Below, piece after piece: positions 56,114 to 64,000 of a stretch of DNA of 64,000 bases. Within the stretch, counting starts at the first letter, position 1. The number at the start of each line of letters is the position of its first letter. Below the pieces are notes generated by a model. It made no database searches, was not told the DNA's origin, and was given only the letters and a program-made list of their open reading frames with translations. The stretch is from Phoenix dactylifera (taxonomy: Eukaryota > Streptophyta > Magnoliopsida > Arecales > Arecaceae): NCBI RefSeq assembly GCF_009389715.1, contig NW_024067998.1, forward strand, positions 62,001-126,000. The letters are read 5' to 3'. Both the position numbers and the translations under genes were made by a program.

Positions 56114-58200
56114 AAGGCCAGTTCTTTAGTTCAGTCCTCTGAAGGAAGTCTACTGCTTCATAGTACTTGGACTCTGAGGTTCCTATGCCCCGAGTAACTT
56201 GAGAAGCTGTTGAGGCCAAGGTGGAGAAATAGCCTATACCTATAGCTGCTTAGCTTGCATGCTGAGTTCTATTTTTTCTTGAGCCAGTCGCCATATACCT
56301 TGTTAAAGTCTGCATGTTTTAAATTTTCCAACTGTCTCCTTCTAATTTTGTTTTGATGCAATGAAGCCTTTCGCCTTGGTATGTTTAGCAAGGCTGTTTT
56401 GTTTGCAATAATGATCTTTGCTTTTTTATTTACCTTAATCTAAGATAGTCATGTGCAAGAGGCTATAGAATCATAGCAGGAAGCGAATTACTGGAGTCTT
56501 GATTTTGACATCAAAATCAGCTTGGTTTCTCCATCTAGTGCATCAAAGTGAATGGATGGATCAAGTGTTGCATGAGCCAGTGATTTGCTAATGACTTTTT
56601 TGGTTTTCAGATTGGTTTATTTTGAGTTGTGCATCTGCCAAGATTCGCATCTCTGCCAAGATTTTGAATTGTACCATGCGAAAGGCCCCATAATCTTCGG
56701 CTGGTAGGTCTCTTCTGTTGCTAGCTGGGGAACCAGGACGCCTGTTTTTTTCCCATGGAACATGAAATCACGATTCCATCTGATTGCTAGTGCACTCACG
56801 GTTTCTCCACTGGAGTGGGAGTTCCCATCGAAAGGGATCCTTTATTTTTCTCTTTTGTTTTTCTTGTGCCAAACATGTATACTCTGCAATTTTTCATTTG
56901 AGAAATGAGAGTGTGCAGGGTCCTTGTTCGGATTGCAGTTTCGAATTTTTTTTAATTCTTTTTATTTTTTCATGTTGAAAGATGCATGGGTTACGGCTAC
57001 TATTATGGCTTCTCCTTTATAAAATCTCGGAAAGTCTGAACGTTTTAAAAATTCCAGGTGTCTCCTAATTTTTTGTTTTGATCCAAAGAAGCCTTTGGCC
57101 ATGGCATCTTTGACAAGGCTGTTTTATCTTCAATAATGATCTTTACTTTTCTATATACCTTGATCCAAGTAGGCTTGCGCAAGAGGCTATAGCAGAAAGT
57201 GACTTACTGGAGTTTTTTTTTTTATCTTGCTTTTTTAAGTTCTTTTTTTGGGGTGGGAGAGATGTTAATGATTCTGGGAGCTGTTGTTTGTCTTCGATTC
57301 ATGGGATGGATTTTGTTGTTTAGGGATGGTGATACTTAGATCATGAACATCAAATCTAATAGCTAAATGGTTATATATTGCTAATTTGTATATGAAAACT
57401 TATGACATCAATCCCTGATTGTGAGGCATAAAGTTTATTTTGATGCAAAGCTCTCGTATCTTTCGTGATTGTAAAAATGCTTCTCCTTGCCATGCCATCC
57501 ATTTTAATTAGGTTTTATTAGTTTTAGTGGAATTCGCCTAGTCATCAGCCGACAAGATTTGCTATTTGTGAGCTGCGGGTAAAAGTAGATATCCAGGTAT
57601 TCTCAAACAACATAGATAAATCATATAAAATCTAACTTTTAGAGTACCTGACCCAATATAAATGCCATATGCGAGTCTCTTAACGCTTGCTAATGGAGGT
57701 TCAATTTGCTGCATGCAGCATGTACCAAGAGGTTCAGAATAGCGGACTTTATAATATAGTTTGGGATACCTTTTTATCATACTATATGTAATAATAATGA
57801 AAAAAAAGGCTATTAAATCACATTTAGCATTGCAATAATCCATGATAAAATAAATAACAAATATTATTTCAATTATACTATTTCTTTAAATAAAATACTA
57901 TTTCATGAAATATTCAATTTTTTTATTAATTTTCTTTCTAAAAAAGATGGTACAAGTGAAAAAAATTTAATTAAACACACAGTAGTTAAAAGAGCAGATA
58001 TTTTTCATTGACACCCTTTATTTCCTTTCACAACACCATTATAACCATCATTGTAATGATGATTGTTTTAATACCAAAAGAAATAAAACTATATTTTTTG
58101 AGATAAATAATGGTTATCATAATTGTTATAATGTGAATAACAATTTGGATTGAGATTGCTATAATAAAATGATGTTATTATTGAAATTTATGTATGAGGC
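56114..58200. other. TOM20 3' flank with duplicated block
   Basis: 56298-56498 and 57020-57217 are diverged direct copies (AATAATGATCTTT, GCAAGAGGCTATAG and TTACTGGAGT shared in order). The first probably lies in the TOM20 3' UTR. 57780-58190 is AT-rich. No coding exon is seen. Confidence 0.55.
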
Positions 58201-58339
58201 ACTATTTTTTTTATAAAAAAGTCTTGGAATCCAAGCTCTCAGGGTCATCAGCCGGAAAGTTTAGGCCATCACCGAGGCTTGATGGGGGAGGAAAGTTGGA
58301 GCGGCTAGAGGGGAGAAAGCTAAGACCACAATCTACTCT

Positions 58340-58900
58340 CGAAGAGACCAAACCTCATGGAGTCCTTGCATTTTAGACCAATTAGCTTATGTACCACACT
58401 ATATAAATTAGTTACAAAAATCATGGTGATAAGAATGCAGTCAATGGTGAACTCCTGATTAGCTCGGAGCAAGAGGCTTTTGTCAAACATCACAAACAAC
58501 ATCATTATAGCTTAGGGGTTCATGCATGATCTTATCAGAGCCCCCTCCCGCATGACTATCATGATTATCAGGATTGACATGAAACAAGCATATAACCAAG
58601 TCAGATGGGATTTTTGTTTTTCACTCCTTGTGACAATTTGGCTTTTATGATGGGTAGATCAATTGGGTTCAAGGTTGTATTGTGGAGCTCTTCTATACAT
58701 TGCTGGTGAATGGCACTCTAATCGGGATATGCCAAGGTTGCTCACTGTCTTCATGTCTATTCCTCGTCTATGTAGATGCTTTCTCGGATACTTCATGAGG
58801 CGGACAAGGCTGATCACTAGAGGCATATCAGCCTAGTCAACGCCTCCTTTATCTCACCTCTTATTTGCAAATGACTGCTTGCTCCTTGTGGTGAGATAGA
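58340..58900 (+). pseudogene. LINE reverse transcriptase remnant
   Basis: Shifting frames across the block give recognisable L1-type RT pieces: RPISLCTTLYKLVTKIM near 58378, SSEQEAFVKHH near 58460, then GTLIGICQGCSLSSCLFLVY and VDAFSRILHEAD near 58710-58800. These correspond to the FRPISL, EQ-AFV and G-(L/R)-QG-PLSP-LF motifs of plant LINE RT, in order. Stops and frameshifts are frequent and the YADD box is not clear. It is an old relic. Confidence 0.65.
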
Positions 58901-59204
58901 GGTCATCACCATTCGGCTGTCACACCTCCTCAGGCTCCTCTTACCACCATCACGAAAGCTCACTCTCATGCCAACAAATTCATGCAAGCAAACGCCGTTC
59001 GGCAGTCTTTAACAACAATAAAAAACCGAGCCAATCCTATAATAACTACTGCATCTTTTAGGGTGGTCCATTTCACTTGCGACCTTCATCATCTAATTTT
59101 CTCAATATCAATTTTACTAGCAGTATTTTAGAGAGGGTACACATGGTGGTGCTGAATTTGTTATCTAGAATCAGCCGTCAACACTAAAAGTTGCAGGTGG
59201 TTAT

Positions 59205-59477
59205 TGTTGTGGAAATAAAGGGTCTCGAACTTAGTTCCACATCGACTGAATAGCAAAAAGGTCTGTGCCTTAAATGGAGGGCTCGATTACCCTTTCCTCA
59301 GGAGGTACTTTTTAAAGGGCAAAATCGTGAGAGGAGTAAGCTGCCCACGATACGCGTCGCGCGATATGTATGCACTGTTCCAAAGCGGACAATACCTTTT
59401 GTGAGGACGCAGTATTTTTTTTCTGTTTCAATTCGGTGAGGGCTAAGGTCTGACGTCGGGGAACCCCGACCTCAACA
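59205..59477. mobile_element. Solo LTR or short LTR-type element
   Basis: The block starts TGTTGTGG and ends CCTCAACA, a TGTTG...CAACA terminal pair. It is flanked by near-identical 5-mers, GTTAT and GTTGT. Inside are TTCCACATCGACTG, CCAAAGCGGACAATACC and GGGGAACCCCGACCTC, a set I recall from a widespread plant LTR-type repeat. Only one copy is present and there is no internal region. Confidence 0.5.
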
Positions 59478-60280
59478 GTTGTCATCTTTATAATTGTGTA
59501 TTACCATATGCAAAGCTTGAAAAGTATTGGTGCATGCTACTTTAGCTCTTAGAGCCCCTAACATTATTTTAGAGAGGGTATTCCAAAACAATCATTATTT
59601 GGATTTCAGAACTGTCGATTGCTCATGATGATGTCTATCCCATTTTAAAGGGTTTGAAGCATTTGATCCCCAAATTGAGATATTTTAAAGCAATTCTTAT
59701 TTATTTACGGAGACCTGCCGTTTAGATAGCTTCTTACGTCGCGATCAATACTGCCTTAATGATATGAAAGTCCTCCTTTAGTGGTACCTCCAGTTGCATG
59801 ATTTGACGTATTTTGATTCGAGTGGCTGCTCGTATATTACGGTCGTGTCCGTCTTTATAAGAAAAAAAAAGAAAAATCTTGGCAAGAGGGGAGCCAAGGC
59901 AGAGAAGGGCCACTGTGGGAAGGTCACCGTTTATGGTCACATTTTTGGGTCCCGCGGGCAATTACCTGGGCTCCAAAACAAAAGCGCCGCCATTCTCCGT
60001 GCCCATCCGTGCGTCAGCCCACCCCGTACCCCAAGCTCCAAATTCAAATTCGTTTGATAGTTTTTCATTTATTTCCCAATTTAGTCCCCTCGATTTCAAA
60101 TTTTCCTCCAAACCCGAACACCTTCCTATTTTTCTCAAGACCAGTCCACGGATGCATCCCACCTGCCACTCAAAATGCGTGCCCCCAAGCGAACTTCTCG
60201 GGTCCGAAAAGAATCCACGGTAAAGGACTCCCGCACGAATCATGAAACTCACGCGGCAGCATCCATATCATAGTACTCCA
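59478..60280. other. Intergenic, possible promoter
   Basis: No gene recognised. Overlapping open frames at 59794-60252 on both strands have no domain features. This is probably the upstream region of the gene starting near 60.3 kb. Confidence 0.3.
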
Positions 60281-60349
60281 ACTTGATGGCCGAGCGGACC
60301 CTTTTTAACCTACCATGGGGAAAGATTTTTTTTTATCTGATTCTTTTTT

Positions 60350-62775
60350 TTCAGTCTCTCTCCCCCTCACTAAAGCTTTCCCCAGGAATCTTGGCTGCTC
60401 GTCATCTCCTCTCTCGTAAACCTCTATCCACGGGAGGAGAAAACCGTTTTCCCCCTTGTTTCCGAAGGGTTAGGGTACAAAGTCTCTTTCTCCGTCTTCG
60501 TCTCTGCTGATGCCTCTAGTTCTTTGACGGATTGAAGTAGCAGGTGATGGTGTTGGTTTTGATCTTCCGAGCGTCTGATTTGGGTGCTTGGATGGTTTTT
60601 CTATCATGATTTCTGCTTGCATTTCGGGAATGATTTAATAAGTTCTGGTTGTGATTTCGTTCCCTGTTTCTAGGGTTTCCACTAGTGACTTTGGTTTTTC
60701 AAACAGTATTTTGGAATATTCTTTAATAGTGATCCGAATTTGTAAAGTTCTACAGTTTTACTTGGAATTTATTATATGTTAGTGTGATTGAAGTAGGGTA
60801 AATTGTTTTATATTCATATTTTTTTTCATTGATTTTTCCCTTACAAATTGTCGTGTGATTTTAGGAGCGCTGTACAAAGTTTATTGATAATACTAATGTG
60901 AATCAGCAAGCACTGTCCCAGCTTCTCAAAGGTAGGTTCATGGATGAAATCCATTATCTGCAAATATCAGGGAATAGGAACAGCGAGATGGGATGGGGTT
61001 TGAAGGTTAGCGATTGATGGTTAATACCAATCTTTTCTGTTATTCGACACAGAAACATCGAAACACTATCATCTTACAAAGCTCAAACAGACACTTATCG
61101 GTCAAAAGTGTTGCTTCTTGTAAAGCTTGAGCAAGTTGTAGCATCAGTTAGAAGAGTAGGAATGCACTTTCAAAAGACAGAGGTAAGGCTTACAGGAAGG
61201 CTGACAATGTGGTGCAGGTTAGTATCTCGCCAATAACAAGATGTATAAGATCGATGGAGGAAAGATGGACTAGCTGATGTATGCATGTGTAAGTATGTAG
61301 GTGAGAGAGATTAGACAATGTACAAGAGTAGATTTGTTGATGAAGATAACTAGTCCCCTGTAGGAGGGGAAGTTATTTATATTGATGTCCTTGAAGAACT
61401 TGGAAACACCTGGGTGGAGATGCAAAATAGTCCAACATCCTGACTATGAGATGCCAAGACATAACAAGCTGAGCTATGCTGTGCCAGCTGGTGGCTAGAT
61501 GAAGTTTCCCGAACAAGTTCTCCCCAAATCAGCTTCAGGCATGAATCACAAAATAGTAGTTCATTATCTATTTTCAGATATGTCAAGATCAAATAATGTT
61601 AAGGAGATAGAACAAATTACGACCATCGAATGTAAAACTGTCCTTAATATTATTTTCTACCACCCTCCCTAACTTTCTCTCCTTCTCTGCCCGAACCCCT
61701 AAAACTCCTGCATTTCCTTCCCTCGTTCACGCTCTATGGGTGCTCATGGAAATATAATGTTATAAACCCTCGTTGATTCATCAAATCAATTACATGGTTT
61801 CCATATCATAAGACTGCTTTATACCTAAACTTGACATGACCGACGCGGTTAGGACCACTTTGCAGTTTTTATAGGTCGTCACTAGGTCATAGAACATTCT
61901 GGAGCTTTGTTAAGTCATGTCATTATATTGCCTAATAAAATACATGGATGTGTTTAGTCTTTTTTATTTATACTTTTTTGGTCTTCTTAAATCTGATTTA
62001 CAATGCGCTAGCCGTTGTGTTGTTTGCTATAGGTCATAACTGTTATATTGCATGGCACTGGTTTTTTAAACCCTTGAAAGGGCCAGGCTTGGTGAATCCA
62101 AAATCAAGTTTCCCATTTGTTTACACTTTTCTCTAGATCACTTCATATGTATAAAACCGCTGAAGCATAGCTCAGAGTTTTGAGTCTAATATTCTTTCTA
62201 TTTAATTTGGGTGATTTTTATGTGTAGTGATTCCCACCTGTTTCAAATAATTTTTAACCAATTTTTATTTTGCTTGTGCGTTTCATGATTTATATCTTAA
62301 TGATAAAGGGTTTTTTGTGGAATTTTCTTTTCCTAATGATATCAATTTTACTTGCATTATTATTACATTAAGCATTATCATCATTTGGCCATCACCCTTT
62401 GTATCCTTGTTCCAGATAGTGCTATATTTCCTCTGATTCTAGGAGATATGTAGAATGTTCATCTGAATCTTAACTTTAACTAACTGTCTTCCCATTAAAT
62501 TGGGCTTGTTTTTGTGGACATGGTGTAACCTACCAAAGTTTGAGAACAGTTTAGAACCATCTTTTATCTGTATATGTCAGGTATCTAGAAATTGTGCTGG
62601 AGAGAAGGTAGGTAGAACAACTCAATTGATTATGTAGTTTATGCTCGTTCTTGTAGGGAAAGATGCTTTAACAAGCCTGATTCTTGGTAAAATTTTGGAC
62701 AAAGTGGGAGGACCATTGAAGTTTGAGATTGGGAATGCTTATTTGTCGAAGAGATTGGTCGTGTTACAATCCTAA
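60350..62775 (+). CDS. Start of an unidentified spliced gene, tentative
   Basis: 60350-60540 looks like a CT-rich plant 5' leader ending at a donor (GTAGCAG|GTGATG, near 60542). Two later blocks have splice borders and join in frame: 60865-60931 (ERCTKFIDNTNVNQQALSQL) and 62657-62775 (GKDALTSLILGKILDKVGGP, then LKFEIGNAYLSKR). The joined stretch has a normal protein look with amphipathic helices, but I do not recognise the family and see no start codon. The second block meets a stop at 62773 unless a further splice exists. It could also be a damaged or non-coding copy. Confidence 0.3.
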
Positions 62776-64000
62776 TAGAAAGTGCACTACCAGAATTAGT
62801 GAAGACAAGGGCAACAACAGCAATGAAAGTTGAGTATCCACATTGGCATTTCTACCTGTATGTCAGGAGCTCTATAATAAACTATGTTACTGGAATACCA
62901 TTTCGAACAAATTATCTTGTGACAACAATAAGGTTAATATTTTTATGAGACAACTTCAATGATGGAAATGTTTCAGGGGTCTGTTTATCAATGAATAAAT
63001 CATATCCAAGATCCATGTTGCTGAAATGAGTAATATATAAGTTGGTAGAATGTAAATTTGTATTATGAGCACATAAGTCAAGTAAGTTAAAAGTTGTGCT
63101 GGTTGAAAATATAATGGCTGTAAGTCAAGTGGGGATGTTGGTGCTGTGCCATGAAGGCCACAAGAAAACTTCAAAAAGAGATCCTAATTTTTTGCATGTG
63201 TAGTAAATGATGAGGGAAAAAATTTGGGACTACATGAGTGGAAGTTGCAAAGAAGGATATCAAAGGCTTTTGCTTGTTGTGCTATCACTATTGGGAGTTA
63301 GCATAGAACTGATAAGAAATATGTGATATAGGTGCAGTAAGGCTCACACATATATGTTTACACAATATTTGAGATATCAGAATATTTTGGCATCCTGTTA
63401 TGATAATTATGTGGCTATAATAAGTGTTAAGTTGCAAATTGCGTTATCGGTATTCTCAATCAGTAGTGTTCCTAATTATATATTCAAACGTATTCTATTA
63501 TCTAGCACTGGCTCCTCCAAGTTTGGTGGCATGTGAGCAAGCACTGCCCACAAAGCTAAAGGAGAATGTGGATTCACGTTCATGGTTTAGAGGGATCTTG
63601 CAAGATCTTGGAATTTGATTCTGTTTAATTCCCCAAAAATAATATTTTGTTCTTGTAGTTTCTGATTATAAATGTTTAATGCCTTTGAACTCCGTGGAAA
63701 CAATAATTTTTGCTGTCCACTTATGTGTATCAGTGTGCATATATAGTAACTCATGCAAGGGTTTTGCTGAGGTCATCTTTAATTATTTCTCTGTTGACTA
63801 AATTAGATATAGCCAAACAATAAAAGGAAATAAGAGAGAGAGAATAAAGCAAAGTCAATTTCAAGAACAAAATGTAGTTCTTTTGGTAGCTTTTCCTCGG
63901 GATATAACTTAGTTCTGGTGGAGGTTGGTTAGTTAGTCATTGCCAAATGTAAACTTCCAATCTTTCAGTACTGTTAAGACCTCCAGATAAACCTAGTCTG
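62776..64000. other. No confident feature
   Basis: AT-rich. An exon-like frame at about 63509-63618 (QALPTKLKENVDSRSWFRGI, then a stop) follows an AG and may belong to the tentative gene or to a relic. Nothing else recognised. Confidence 0.3.

Overview
This is nuclear DNA of a flowering plant. The evidence is long intron-rich genes with GT-AG splicing, plant-specific families (MAP65, plant-type TOM20), an Au-type SINE, and AT-rich intergenic DNA packed with plant transposons. Gene style and repeat families suggest a monocot with large introns, perhaps a palm, but that placement is inference. No bacterial operon, CRISPR array or viral genome is visible.

Layout. 1-8 kb is repeat-rich: an LTR-like segment, a short Mutator-type element with a (TA)54 core, a half plastid-like trnT, a LINE ORF1 scrap and a tRNA-like/U6-like fusion. 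8.4-9.6 kb holds a two-exon gene for a plant protein with a Cys-rich tail. 11.6-12.8 kb is a dead LINE 3' end (zinc knuckle plus RNase H). 14.5-19.0 kb is a complete 11-exon MAP65 gene on the + strand. 20.3-38.3 kb is a minus-strand WD-repeat-like gene whose introns are full of insertions. The main one is a 5,618-bp hAT transposon (22816-28433) with matching ends, a perfect 8-bp target duplication, an apparently intact transposase, and exon pieces of two host genes. A fold-back element built from CGGTACCG-rich repeats lies in the same host gene at 30.5-31.7 kb. 40.3-42.4 kb is a PIF/Harbinger element just upstream of a complete six-exon TOM20 gene (42.9-56.1 kb, + strand). The last two TOM20 introns (5.7 and 6.1 kb) carry a candidate PIF-like element, a SINE, a 2.07-kb Mutator-like element with a perfect 9-bp duplication, and other repeats. 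58-59.5 kb holds LINE reverse transcriptase remains and a solo LTR. 60.3 kb to the end probably carries the start of another + strand gene that I could not identify.

Functionally the host genes are unrelated: microtubule bundling (MAP65), mitochondrial protein import (TOM20), a WD-repeat protein of unknown role, and an uncharacterised plant protein. The most unusual object is the hAT element, an apparently autonomous transposon that carries spliceable exon fragments resembling VPS38/UVRAG and a CBS-domain protein. Exon boundaries were read by eye from splice motifs, reading frame and family resemblance; no alignment or transcript data were available.
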